From Symsagittifera roscoffensis (lineage: Eukaryota; Xenacoelomorpha; Acoela; Convolutidae): DNA of 37,500 nucleotides. The position numbers and the translations under genes are program-made. The stretch's first letter is position 1; every line of letters starts with the position of its first letter. Positions 9,061 to 20,647 of the stretch are shown here, one piece after another. Location: the NCBI RefSeq assembly GCF_963678635.1, contig NW_026971688.1, positions 1-37,500 of the forward strand, written 5' to 3'. The notes beneath the pieces are model-generated. The model made no database searches, was not told the DNA's origin, and was given only the letters and a program-made list of their open reading frames with translations.

Positions 9061-10221
9061 GACTAAGGACATTGATTTAATTGAGTTTAGAAGGGGGTGA
9101 GAGTTCCTTAATTCAGAAATGAGTGGTAATCCATAGCTTCATTTATTGTAGCACTTAGAACTCGGAACTTGTCAAAACATTTGTGCTCTGTTTTGGCTTT
9201 GTTAAAAAGTTTTTTTTTGTCCCGATACATTTCTCCAGCGGAGTAGTTTTCTATTTTCCGTCATATCAATGACAAAATCACTTCATCATATATGCTTTCA
9301 GCACGTAATCAATCTTATATTTGATTGTCCAGTCCATCCTTTCTAAATAGCTTGAATTTGCCAGCCTTTAATAGCTAAGATCAAGCGCACAAAGTAAAAA
9401 ATCAAGGGTAGAAAAACCCAATCACTTGCAATTTTGATGTTTTTAACTGCAGTGGCCTTTAATCTACCAATCGTTCTTTTTCTCATTTTTACTGAAGGAT
9501 TCTTTTGCCGTTTTCAGATGTTTTGGTCAAAACAGTGCGTAATTTTTCTGTTTGAAAAGCTTTGTCGTTGAGTGCAGATCCAAACACATTATTCAACACA
9601 TTATTTTGATCTAACTTTTTGTACTGAAAAAGCGATAAAATTAAATATATTTCATATACGTTCAAATCTAAAGTAGTTTCAACTTGATGTAACTGAGGAA
9701 ATTGGAATTGATGCTTTGTATCACTAAGTATTTCCGAAACAATAAGGTATTTTTGGAAACCATTCGGTTCTCTTATTGAAAATTTTAGTAAATTATCGAA
9801 AGAAGAATAAGGAAGTTTTAAATTTTATATTTGCAAAAAAATGAAGTAACGTCGAATCATGGATTTTTTGTTTTTGTAATTCAAAACAAATATAAAGATA
9901 TCCCGATGAAACTGCAATATTTGATGCCTGTGATATAAAAGAACGCTGATATTTTTGTGTCGCACAGTACCATTTAAAACAAAAATTGTAACTTCCGTAT
10001 TTGTTTTTTTTTAAATCTCACACAGATTTGGGAACCAATTAGCTTGGATAGTGTTGTTCCTATGAAAATTTAATTTGTCGATTACACTCAAAATCACATA
10101 TCCGTTTTCGGTTTTGCTTATATCTGCGTATAGTCCTGAACTTTACTTTAAAATAAATGACATTTTAAAGCAACTTGTTCTTTAAGAATTCAAGAAACTA
10201 AACAGCTAAACAAAAGATAAA
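9061..10221. other. No gene seen
   Basis: AT-rich DNA with only very short frames. No repeat shared with the rest of the window was noticed. Confidence 0.4.
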
Positions 10222-10229
10222 TTGGAAAA

Positions 10230-10522
10230 CAGGGGCCGATCTAGGATTTTTTTTGAGGAAGGGGAGCGGTTTTCAAAAAACTTTGAGAATTTTGTCAAAT
10301 TTTTATAGGTCGACAAATTTGATTTTATGAGCACTATCAGCTCCCCACTCAAAATGAGTAAATTTTGGCGCCTAAGCCTTTTTAAGAAAAACTTTGGGTC
10401 AGTCAGTCAAAAATTGACAACTCAAAATAGTACATAGGGGGTACCCTTTGGGACGACAGGGGTCAAATCCCCGAGAAGAGGGGGCGTCCGCCATACCCCG
10501 CTCCTACCTTAATCCGCTGGTG
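10230..10522. mobile_element. hAT-like non-autonomous element (MITE)
   Basis: 293 bp starting CAGGGGCCGATCTAGGAT and ending TAATCCGCTGGTG, an imperfect terminal inverted repeat of the CAGTGGCGGATC type common in animal hAT MITEs. The flanks are TTGGAAAA (10222-10229) and TTGAGAAA (10523-10530), an 8-bp target duplication matching at 6 positions. The inside is G-rich near both ends (for example a GGGGTCAAATCCCC stretch) and has no frame. Confidence 0.7.
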
Positions 10523-10530
10523 TTGAGAAA

Positions 10531-11351
10531 TATTTTTAAATTATATGAGCAAAAAGAAGACAAATAGAAGATAATTGGTCATGCAACGTCCTAACCTTCC
10601 GCTGACATTTTAACAACAAAATATTTCTGTGACGTCAAATATTTTGAATCATTTGCTGAAATCCATTCTATCATTTGGCTGTGGCATAACGATGGGCTAG
10701 AAATTTTTCAGCAACATTTGCCCGTATTTAGTCTCTCTTGAGCAGTTTGTATATGACCATCAAAAATTGGTGAATGTGACTATTCAAGATGGAATAACGA
10801 CGGTTTTGTAGAACACATCTACAAACGTAGATGAATTTTTTAGCGTACGGAGAAATTACAAAAATTTTAAAAACAAATATTTTTTAGACTTGACAAAATA
10901 AAAAGTCAACGATTCAAAAAAACCTGTTGCATATAATTCAAGAGACAAAACCAATGATGTTTTGCATTCCGATTTGAGCAAAAAAGAGACGTTAAATTTT
11001 TAAAATCGCTTTTTGATGTAAAACGAAAAAAGGAGTGTTTATGCAAAACGAGAACTTCATATTCTTTAGCGACAGAAAACACTTGAAAAATTATGAAATG
11101 GTGTTAATTTTTATATTAATTACTATTTACACAACCTTCAGAATCCAAGTTTTTGCAGTTCAAGACAATAGTTTTGATCTTGTTCCATTTAACGAAATAC
11201 ATTTAACCAAACAAATTTCAAAATCGAATCTACCAACTCAGCTTTAAAACTAAATGTGCGGCTAAACCAAAAAATATTGACTGTTTAAAACATTCATTGT
11301 TTTCAGCCGGTTTATCTTTACCTGCTAATTCTCTAAAAAGCATTTTCTTTT
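10531..11351. other. No convincing gene
   Basis: AT-rich. One 70-codon plus-strand frame (11035-11247) has a hydrophobic segment around residues 22-38 but no domain and no supporting context; it is probably chance. Confidence 0.4.
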
Positions 11352-12447
11352 ATTTGTGATGTCTATTAAAATCTCTGTATTTTAGCTTTTTCTTTGGTAT
11401 CTCTCTTTTGAACGTGGACAGGATAAAACTTCTTTTTGTCTTTTTGAGTTGAAGAATTAGATAGTAAAAAACTCAGAGATTGGTTTGTGAATTTAGGCAG
11501 TCTCAATTCAGCTGGGTTAATCTGTTAAAACGATACTGAGTAGTAAATGATGGAGCTGAGCATAGAGTGAAGCTTAGCTCAACTTATGTACTTAAGACTT
11601 ATAGATTTTTCTTCAACCACGTCATGCATTAGGATAGGGAGTATTGTCTGAACATTTGAGATGGAAATTCGGAATGATAGATTTTTAAGAATCATGGCAG
11701 ATGTATAGTAAATTCAATTTTTTTCTTCTCTTTTAGGCAGAATTTTGGACAAAAACAAAGATTTTTCGAAAAGGCAATGTTTTTGTGCGCTTCAAATAAA
11801 CCAGATTTAAAAAATTACATGAGTTTACCAGAAGTTTCATGTTGGAACGCGGCTAAAGGAAAGTATTTTGTTTTTCAAAAAAAAATTCTCTCAAAAAGAG
11901 CAGTTTTTGTGGGACTTGATCTCTATTGAGAAAAACAGACATTATAATTTGAAACAAAAAACGCTTGGTCAAAACTTATGGAAACTATGCTGAAACTTTT
12001 TTAATTAAGGACAAAAAATTTTCAAGCAACTGTGATTCAATGTTAACATTATAGCAAAAACTAGTGAAAATACTTGCATAAAAGCTATCACTAGTTTCCT
12101 TTCGGTGTCTGTCAAAAGTTTCATTTACTGGTCTCAAAAGTCGAAACTAGAACCCAGTAACTGATTCTGGAAAAAAACTAGAGCAATTTTCTGAGAAGTT
12201 TCATGAGTTTTGCTAAATTGACTTGAACTCACTTAACTATTTTCGTGAAATAAGGTTAAATTTTAAGATAACTATCATCCTTGTTTCAAAAAGAATGGAT
12301 CAAAGCTAGCTCTGTTCATTAAATTTTAGCCACCTTTCTTTAAGAGGCCAAACTGTGCATTTTGTGTATTGTAAGTGGATTCCACAACAGGGACGTTCCC
12401 TTTGTTCTTTTTTTGTTCTTTACTTTCCTTCGATCGTTCCTACAAAA
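11352..12447 (+). repeat. Left arm of 1.1-kb inverted repeat
   Basis: Reverse complement of 14822-15889, with scattered substitutions and small indels along the full length. Good anchors are the segment around 12288-12340 against 14944-14995, and 11375-11440 against 15795-15865. No coding frame. The inner part contains one end of the GAGGCC-type MITE. Confidence 0.85.
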
Positions 12448-12541
12448 GTTTAACATGTTTAAAGACTTTTATCTGGAATCCAGGAGCATACAGACACAAA
12501 ATTTAGCGCCTATCTAGTGCGCAGTTTGGCCTCGTAATGAT
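12341..12541 (+). mobile_element. GAGGCC-type MITE, copy 1
   Basis: About 200 bp bounded by GAGGCCAAACTGTGC and the inverted GCGCAGTTTGGCCTCGTAAT. The same family occurs at 27861-28058 and 29125-29322, and as one-ended relatives at about 14822-14937 and 18950-19035 in the opposite orientation. No frame; target duplication unclear. Confidence 0.65.
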
Positions 12542-12649
12542 GTGTATATCAAACCTGAGAAAATTTTTTCTCAATACTTAAGCCATCTTCTTACTCCAAA
12601 AAGATGACCCTGAAGAAGAAAACTTGAATAAGTAATGTGAATCAGTAAT

Positions 12650-12838
12650 ATGAGTAATATCGAAAACACTGAAAAAACGCACTGTACTCATTCAATTTTG
12701 ATTCAATGCACTGCACTGATTCAAAATCAGTTGGTTGATGCGGGCCTACTTAATCTACAGAGAGCTTTGAAATGCATCAATCATAGAGTAGTAAATTTTA
12801 CTATTGAAAATCTGGGAACCTCAAAAAATCTCAACTGA
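12650..12838 (+). other. Short ORF shared by both duplication units, copy 1
   Basis: 62 codons starting SNIENTEKTHCT. The paralogue at 17191-17481 has almost the same sequence over about 60 codons, with only a few differences. No domain, signal or membrane segment recognised. The DNA around AGTGCACTGATTCA is internally repetitive, so this may simply be conserved non-coding repeat. Confidence 0.25.
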
Positions 12839-13424
12839 TATGATCTGCAATGTTCTGAGCAATAGACAAATGAAAATTTTTCAGTTATTTTCCGAATAAG
12901 ATTCTAAAGGTTAAGTTCCACAAGGTACAGTACTGAAACCGTTGATTTTTTGCTTTAGCAATCTAAGCCAACATCACTTAAACTAATAAAAAAGAATTCA
13001 ATATGCTGATATTTTTTTGATTTTTGCAATATTATAATCATTTTTTGTTATGGCTGATTCTGTTTCTTTTTATATTCTTTTGCTACAGTTCCACCATTTG
13101 CATTCATGAGATTTCTTAAGAACCTAGTTCTTGTCTGCAGTTCGGTAGAAAATGTTTATACCAGTTCAGTGGCAATTGGGCCAAGTACAAAACAAAACAA
13201 AATCGAATTGAAAAAGCAGTTAATTAGGGTGCTATGGTAGAAAAGCCAAAACTCCATAAAATTTTATATTAAAAACATGCGTTTGGTTTGCAAAGAAATG
13301 CAAAAATATTATGGTTAAACTATAGCATGAAAAAAAAACAGTATTTACCATCTTCATTTAAAAAGTAGTCCCTCGCATCTGCATTTCAGTTTTTTACTAA
13401 TTTGCCTAACTGACGAAACAACTA

Positions 13425-14140
13425 CAGTGCTGATTTAAATTAACCGGACAAAACGAGCTTAACTTGAAAATTAAAACGCGTTTTTCTCAAATTAGGTTGA
13501 TTTTAGGTGAAAACATGTGGAGACAAAACTTGCTTAAAATTTCAGCGGAATTAATATGCTGTAATTTGTTTTGCAAAATTCGGGCCCAAAATTTTACCCC
13601 AAAAATGGGTCATTTTGGCTTTTCTTAGTTAATCAAAAATTACGCCGAGACTAACGAGTCGATCACAGACATAATTATAGCAAAGTGAGCCCCCTATGTA
13701 GCCCAATAAACTTTACGAGGATATTTTCTCCAAAACGTTGTATAAGTTAATTAATTTTTCTTTGATAGACAAAAATGGTCGTTTTTACTATAAAAAATAC
13801 CAATTTTTTAATTAAAAGAAATTTTAAACGGTTTGCAAATGTTTTTTGGAGACTATACCCTTCTTAAAAATTGTTGGACTACGTAAGGGACTCACTTTGA
13901 TATAATTATGTCTGTGATTGACTCGTTATTCTCGGCGTAAGTTTTGATTACCTAAGAAAAGCCAAAACGACCCTTTTTTGGGGTAAAATTTTGGGCCCGA
14001 GTTTTGCAAAACAAATTACACCATATTATTTCTGCTGAAATTTTAAGCACGCTTTGTCCTAAATTCAACCCAATTTGAGAAAAACGCGTTTTAATTTTCA
14101 AGTATGACGCGTTTTGTCCGGTTAATTTAAATCAGCACTG
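13425..14140. mobile_element. Tc1/mariner-like foldback MITE, copy 1
   Basis: 716 bp flanked by TA on both sides. Ends are CAGTGCTGATTTAAATTAAC and its inverse. The two halves are complementary nearly to the centre, so the arms are about 340 bp with a small AT-rich loop. The CAGTGCTG tip plus TA target site fits the Tc1/mariner superfamily. No transposase frame. Confidence 0.9.
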
Positions 14141-14821
14141 TATAAGCTTAAGATATGCAAGAGTGCACAGTGAAAAATATTCTGCAATAGATTGACGTTT
14201 CCATCTAATTTAGAATGTGTTTCCTTTCTTACCGAGAAGGTAATTATTAAAGTATTTTTGAACACATGTTTTGATGGTCTAACAAAAGAATGAACAAATG
14301 TTTGCTGTGAATATATAAATGGATGTTTGATGAATGAATATATAAATGGACGTCTTTTTAGGGCATTGGTGTAGATTTTGTTGAGTTTCCTCCGTCAAAA
14401 GAATTATTTGACACCCAAAAAGAAGAAATCATATCGCTGAAGAATTTGATGTCATTGATCTCATTTCGATTTGATGAAGTGGAGTTTTTAGTCTTCACAA
14501 ACTTAATGAACTTGATAAGGAACGAAATCAAATGAAAATACCGTTGTTCAATATGATCCAACTTTGATACGATTTTGACTGGTTTACTCTTACTCTTGAA
14601 AATTATACTCGTAAAAAGAGTATTGTAGAAAAATTACAGGGATCTTTAGGTTATGTCGCACTGGTAAACGAAAAACGTAACAGTCGTTGAGCTGCCGCGC
14701 GCAACAAGGTAAAAGTTAGGTCCAATTTTAAACTTCGCTATGTTCTGAGCCAATCTAATTGTGGTTCAGGTTCATCAAATTGTGCCATAGTTGGCGTCTT
14801 TAGACCACTACCGAAAAAGTT

Positions 14822-15889
14822 TGTCGAAACGATCAAAGGAAAGTAAAGAATAAAAGAAGAAAAAGGGGAGCGTCCTTGCTGCGGAATCCACTTACAATGC
14901 ACAAAATGCACAGTTTGGCCTCATAATGAAAGGTGGCTAAAATTTAATGAACAGAGCTAGCTTTGATCCATTCTTTTTGAAACAGGGATGATGGTTGTCT
15001 TAAAATTTATTCTTTTTTCACGAAAAATGTTAAGTGAGTTCAAGTCAATTTAGCAAAATTCATGAAACTTCTCAGAAAACTGCTCTAGTTTTTTTTCAGA
15101 ATCAGTTACTGGGTTCTAGTTTCGACTTTTGAGACCAGTAAATGTAACCTTTGACAGACACCGAGTAGAAACTAATGATAGCTTTTATGCAGGTATTTTC
15201 ACTAGTTTTTGCTGTAATGTTAACATTGAATCACAGTTGCTTGAAAATTTTTTGTCATTATTTTAAAAAAATTCAGCATAGTTTCAATAATTTTTGACCA
15301 AGCGTTTTTGTTTCAAAATATATTGTCTGTTTTTCTCAATAACGATCAAATCCCACAAAATCTACTCTTTTCGAGAGAATTTTTTTTGAAAAACAAAATA
15401 CTTTCCTTTAGACACGTCTCAGCATGTAAATTCTGGTAAACTCATGTAATTTTTAAAACCTGGTTCTTTTGAAGCGCACAAAAACATTGCCTTTTCCAAA
15501 AATTTTTGCATTTGTACAAAATTCTGCCTAAAAGAGAACAAAAAAGTTGAATTTACTATACACCCACCATAATACCAATAAATCTATCATTCCTAATTTC
15601 CATCTCAAATGTTCAGACAATACTCCCTATCCTAATGCATAACGTGGTTGAAGAAAAATCAATATCGTGTCTTAAGTACATAAGTTGAGCTAAGCTTCAC
15701 TCTATGCTCAGCTCCATCATTTACTACTCAGTATCGTTTTGAGACTGCTGAAATTCTCAAACCAATCTATGAGTTTTTAACTATCTGATTCTTCAACACA
15801 AAAAGACAAAAAGCAGTTTTACCTTGTCCACGTTCAAAAGAGAGATACCGAAGAAATAGCTAAAATACAGAGATTTTAATCGAAATCAC
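14822..15889 (-). repeat. Right arm of 1.1-kb inverted repeat
   Basis: Reverse complement of 11352-12447. Its first 250 bp or so also occur in unit 2 (about 18885-19175); the rest is missing there, so the duplication or a deletion cut the arm. Confidence 0.85.
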
Positions 15890-16020
15890 AAAAGCAATTT
15901 GATAGATTGATTTTCTAGAAGCGAATGAGAGATCAATTTAAAAAAATTTGAACAAAACATTCTAATTAATTTGAACAAAATCTACCAAATACAGCACGAG
16001 TTCCCTACAGTAAAAAGTGC

Positions 16021-17137
16021 ATTTTCGCTATCACTGATTTAAACAAAAAGTTAACTTATTCTCAAATTTTCTATTATTTGCATCAGCTAGCTTCAGCAAT
16101 ATCTCAACCTGAAGGCTAAACTAAAAACAGATAAATAAAATTATAATCAAACTTTAACAAAACACTGTTACCAGTTTCAAATAAATTTCCTTAAAAAAGA
16201 GTGAGTTTTTTAAAAGATTGTCTTCAAAATTATCAAAAAAATCTCTAAAACTCGTTCTGTTTTAAAATAAGGATAAAAGTTCTGATCTAAAAAAAAGTTT
16301 GTTTATTTTCATCTTTTTTCATTTTAGTTCATGGCGATAGTTGAGTGAGTTCATGTCAATTTAGCAAGTGCCTTGAAAACTTTCAGAAATTTTATTAAGT
16401 TTTTTAAATCAATTACTGGACTGTAGTTATGACTTTTGACTTTTGAGACAAATAAGGAGAAACAGAGAATGAATTCAGACTGCTTAATTTTACAAGCCGA
16501 ACTCTGCCTTTTTAATTATCTAATATTACAACTCAAAAAAAAAGTTAGACCATGAGCAAATTCGAAAGAGAGACAGAAATTAAGGAGTGCAATACTTGCC
16601 AGGTTAAAAATTTGGGTTTTGTTATCTTAGACTAAGATACAGTTTGCGAAATATTTTTATCAGGGTTGGATGCTTTTTTAGGGGAACAAACATCAAAAAG
16701 AAATAAAAGTGGGAGCATATGTTTTTTACCCTAATAATGGACATCTTACAAACTCAAAGAATTCGACCGATTTTATAACTGTCCCACTATTCTCAAAGCA
16801 AAAAAATGCATTGAGAACCGAGATGAAATCCTTCAAACATCATTAGGAAAAAAGAAGCGCTGCTGTATCAAAAAATTTCTGATTTTTGGCATCCATGGAT
16901 ATACCACGAACAAATTTATATACCAACAAATCATTTAGAACATATTTATTCCACTGCTACCTTAACCTTTTCGGAGGCATAAAGGTGTTTTATGTTTTCA
17001 TTTCTAAGGAAAAAAGCCTATCAGAACTTCAGCCTTTTTCTTTTTCCGTTTCGAAAAAAATGCTAGAGAAGTCGTGGCTATCTTTGATGACATACATAAG
17101 TCCAGAGTCTGATTGGGGACACTACTTTGATAAATAC
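16021..17137 (+). repeat. Mosaic repeat R, copy 1
   Basis: Recurs at 19185-20328, 26618-27380 and 28113-28645. Shared landmarks: CTCGTTCTGTTTTAAAA, TTTTCATTTTAGTTCA, GACTTTTGACTTTTGAGACA and CATGAGCAA. It is followed directly by duplication unit 2. Confidence 0.85.
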
Positions 17138-17194
17138 TTAAGCCATCTTCTTACTCCAACTCCTAAAAAAGGTTCTCTTGAAGAAGAAAATTGA
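16886..17194 (+). other. 102-codon ORF inside repeat R, unrecognised
   Basis: An open frame with a hydrophobic N-terminal half (FGGIKVFYVFISK) and a Ser/Leu-rich middle. The paralogous DNA at about 20075-20330 breaks the frame. No domain recognised. It could be the relic of a gene carried by the repeated element, or chance. Confidence 0.2.
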
Positions 17195-17481
17195 ATAAAC
17201 ACATCAGAATCAGTGATGTGAGTAATATCGAAAATACTGAAAAAACGCACTGTACTGATTCAATTCTGATTCAATGCACTGCACTGATTCAAAATCAGTT
17301 GGTTGATGCTGGCCTACTTAATCTACAGAGAGCTTTGGAATGCATCAATCATAGAGTAGTAAATTTTACTATTGAAAATCTGGGAACTTCAAAAAACTCA
17401 ACTGATATGATATGCAATTTTCTGAGCAATATGGCCAAGTACAAAACAAAACAAAACCTAATTAAAACAGCACTTAATTAG
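17191..17481 (+). other. Short ORF shared by both duplication units, copy 2
   Basis: Longer version (96 codons, non-ATG first codon) of the ORF at 12650-12838. It continues in frame past the point where copy 1 stops. Same doubts apply. Confidence 0.25.
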
Positions 17482-17681
17482 AGTGCTACGGTAGAAAAGC
17501 CAAAACTCCAGTAAATTTTATATTCAAAAAAACATGCGTTTGGTTCCAAAGATATTCAAAGATATTATGGTTAAACTATAGCATTGAAAAAAAAACAGTT
17601 TTTACCACCTTCATTTAAAAAGTAGTCCCTCGCATCTGCATATCAGTTTTTTACTAATTTGCCTAACTGACGAAACAACTA

Positions 17682-18412
17682 CAGTGCTGATTTAAATTAA
17701 CCGGACAAAACGAGCTAAACTTGAAATTTAAAACGCGTTTTTCTCAAATTAGGTTGAGTTTAGGTGAAAACATATGGAGACTAATTTTGCTTAAAATTTC
17801 AGCAGAATTAATATGGTGTTATTTGTTTTGCAAAACTTGGGCCCAAAATTTTACCCCAAAAATGGGTCGTTTTGGATTTTCTTAGTTAATTAAAATATAC
17901 GCCGAGAATAACGAGTCGATCAGAGACCGAATTATATCAAAGTGAGCCCCTATGTAGCCCAACAAACTTTATGAGGGTATATTCTCCAAAACAATGTAAA
18001 AGTTAGTTTTTTTTCGTTTGATAGACAAAAATGGTCGTTTTTACTATAAAAAATACCAATTTTTTATTTAAAACATTTTTTAAACGGTTTGCAAATGTTT
18101 TTTGGAGATTATACCCTTCATAAAATTTGTTTGGCTACGTAAGGGGCTCACTTTGATAAAATTATGTCTGTGATCGACTCGTTAGTCTCGGCGTAATTTT
18201 TGATTACCTAAGAAAAGCCATAACGACCCATTTTTGGGGAAAAGTTTTGGGCCCGAATTTTGCAAAAACAAAATACACCATGTTAATTCTGCTGAAATTT
18301 TAGGCAAGTTTTGTTCCCCTAAGTTTTCACCTAAATTCAACCCAATTTGAGAAAAACGCGTTTTAAATTTCAAGTTTAACGCGTTTTGTCCGGTTAATTT
18401 AAATCAGCACTG
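17682..18412. mobile_element. Tc1/mariner-like foldback MITE, copy 2
   Basis: 731 bp, same TA-flanked ends and the same near-complete self-complementarity as the 13425 copy. It sits at the same place in unit 2, so it was duplicated with the unit, not inserted independently. Confidence 0.9.
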
Positions 18413-19184
18413 TATAAGCTTAAGATAAGCAAGAGTGCACAATGAAATATATTTTGCAACAGATTGACCTTTCCATCTAATTTAGAATGTGTTTCCTTTT
18501 TTACTGAGAAAGTAACTAATAAAGTATTAATGAACACATATTTTGATGGTCTCACAAGCGAATGAACAAATGTTTGCTGAGAATATAAAAATGGATGTTT
18601 TATGAATGAATATATAAATGGACGTCTTTTTAAGGGCATTGGTGTAGGTTTTCTTTAGTTTCCTTCGTCAATTTTGGTAAGATTTTGACTGATTTACTCT
18701 TACTCTTGAAAATTATACTCTTAAAAAGAGTTTTATAGAAAAATTACAGGGATCTTTGGGTTAAGTCGCACTGGTAATCGAAAAACGTAACAGTCGTTGA
18801 GCTCCCACGCGCAACAAGGTAGAAATTAGGTCCAATTATAAACTTCGCTATATTCTGAGCCAATCTAATTGTGGTTCAGGTACATCAAATTGTGCCATAG
18901 TTGGCGTTTTTAGTCCACTACCGCAAAAGTTTGTCGAAACGATCAAAGGAAAGGAAAGAACAAAAGAAGAAAAAGGGGAGCGTCTTTGTTTCGGAATCCA
19001 CTTACAATGCACAAATTGCACAGTTTGGCCTCGTAATGAAAGGTGGCTTAAAATTTAATGAACAGAGCTAGCTTTGATCAATTCTTTTTCAAACAGGGAT
19101 GTTGGTTATTGTAAAAATTAATTTTATTTCACGAAAATAGTTAAAAGAGTTCAAGTCAATTTAGCAAAATTCATGAAATTCATT

Positions 19185-20328
19185 ATCAAAAAAAAACTCT
19201 AAAACTCGTGCTGGCTTTTTTCCAGTTTCCCCCCTTTCAATTTTTCTGAAATTCATTACATGAAAGTCTTTTTAAAATAATTTATAATGATATAAACTGC
19301 ATTAAAACGTGTCAGCGTGAACAGCTGAACAAATTTTCACGACATTTCTAACATGAAAATTGCCGTGTGAACAATTTTTGAACATCTCTTTTTGTAATTT
19401 AACAAAGGGGGACTGGAAAAGAGCCCTCGTTCTGTTTTAAAATAACGATACAAATTCTGATCTAAAAAAAAGTTTGTTTATTTTCATCTTTTTTCATTTT
19501 AGTTCAGGACGATAGTTGAGTGAGTTCATGTCAATTTAGCAAATGCCTTGAAAACTCTCAGTAACTTTATTTAATTTTTTTAAAACAATTACTGGACTCT
19601 AGTTTTGACTTTTGACTTTTGAGACAAACAAGGAGAAACAGAGAATGATTTCAGAATGCTTAAATTTACAAGCCGAACTCTGCCTTTTTAGTTATCAATA
19701 TTACAACTCGAAAAGAAAAAAGAAGTTAGACCATGAGCAAGTTCGAAAAAGAGACAGAAAATAAGGAGTGCAATACTTGCCAGGTTAAAAATCTGGGTGT
19801 TGTTATCTTAGACTAAGATACAGTTTGCGAAATATTTTTAACAGGGTTGGAAGCTTTTTTAGGGGAAAAAAACAACAAAAAGAAAAACAATGGGAGCATA
19901 TCCATTGTACCATAATAATGGACATCTGACAAACTCAAAGAGTTCGGCCGAAAATATAACTGTCCCACTATTCTCAAAGCAAAAAATGCATTGAGAACCG
20001 AGACAAAAAAAAACCTTCAAACATCATTAGGAAAAAAGAAGCGCTGCTGTATCAAAAAAATTTCTGATTTTCGGCTTCCATGGATATACGACGAACAAAT
20101 TTATAAACCAAAGAATCATTTAGAGTTACATATTTGTTCCACTGCTACCTTAATCTTTTCGGAGGCATAAAGATGTTTTATGTTTTCATTACTAATGAAA
20201 AAAGGCCTATGAGAACTTCAGCCTTTTTCTGTTTCCGTTTCGAAAAAAATGCTAGAGAAGTCGTGGCTATCTTTGATGACATACATAAGTCCAGAGTGTG
20301 ATTGGGGACACTACTTTGATAAATACCT
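19185..20328 (+). repeat. Mosaic repeat R, copy 2
   Basis: Matches 16225-17137, interrupted by the insertion at 19213-19425. Similarity ends at GATAAATACCTC, where copy 1 continues into unit 2. Confidence 0.85.
19213..19425. mobile_element. 213-bp hAT/P-like MITE with empty sites in the window
   Basis: Terminal inverted repeats GGCTTTTTTCCAG and GGCTCTTTTCCAG, extended by a run of C then TTT. The flanking target duplications are CTCGTGCT (19205-19212) and CTCGTTCT (19426-19433), 7 of 8 matching. The homologous repeat copies near 16246, 26849 and 28114 have a single CTCGTTCT and no insertion, which fixes the ends. An 8-bp duplication suggests a hAT or P superfamily source. Confidence 0.85.
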
Positions 20329-20647
20329 CTTTGATTGTTTTTAAAAATTTATTCTGAAACTTACCAATCGATTCTTGTCCAAAGCGAATACAGAGTTGCT
20401 AGAAATACAATATTTTTCTTTGCATGATTTTTTCAATGCTGTGTCTTGTTGATCAGTTTTACTCAGACGGCAAGAAGAAACAATATGCATACAACGCTCA
20501 AATGAGTTAGCTAACAGAACTTATGATGTTATGCAAAAAAAATTAATAAATGTAGTATAGATTTGCTTGCTTCAATTTTATTTATTGCTCCAATTTTGAA
20601 TAAACAGTTGCATGTTGCTAGTCACAATCAAATAGACACTCGGATCA
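20329..20647. other. No gene seen; flank of the BEL element
   Basis: AT-rich DNA between repeat R copy 2 and the LTR-like sequence. No repeat recognised. Confidence 0.4.

Larger units (their letters stand above)
12575..15070 (+). repeat. Segmental duplication, unit 1 (first part)
   Basis: Direct copy of 17133-19175. Both begin at CTTAAGCCATCTTCTTACTCC and share a short ORF, a Tc1-like foldback MITE and the tail. Unit 1 has about 310 extra bp near 12865-13165 and about 165 extra bp near 14396-14560, or unit 2 lost them. Offset about 4.56 kb. Confidence 0.85.
17133..19175 (+). repeat. Segmental duplication, unit 2
   Basis: Second copy of 12575-15070, placed directly after repeat R copy 1 and passing into repeat R copy 2 at about 19185. 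The array is therefore unit 1, inverted-repeat arm, R, unit 2, R. Confidence 0.85.

Noticed and set aside
11035-11247. 70-codon ORF with a hydrophobic segment
   Set aside because: AT-rich DNA often gives such frames; no domain, homologous copy or splice context.
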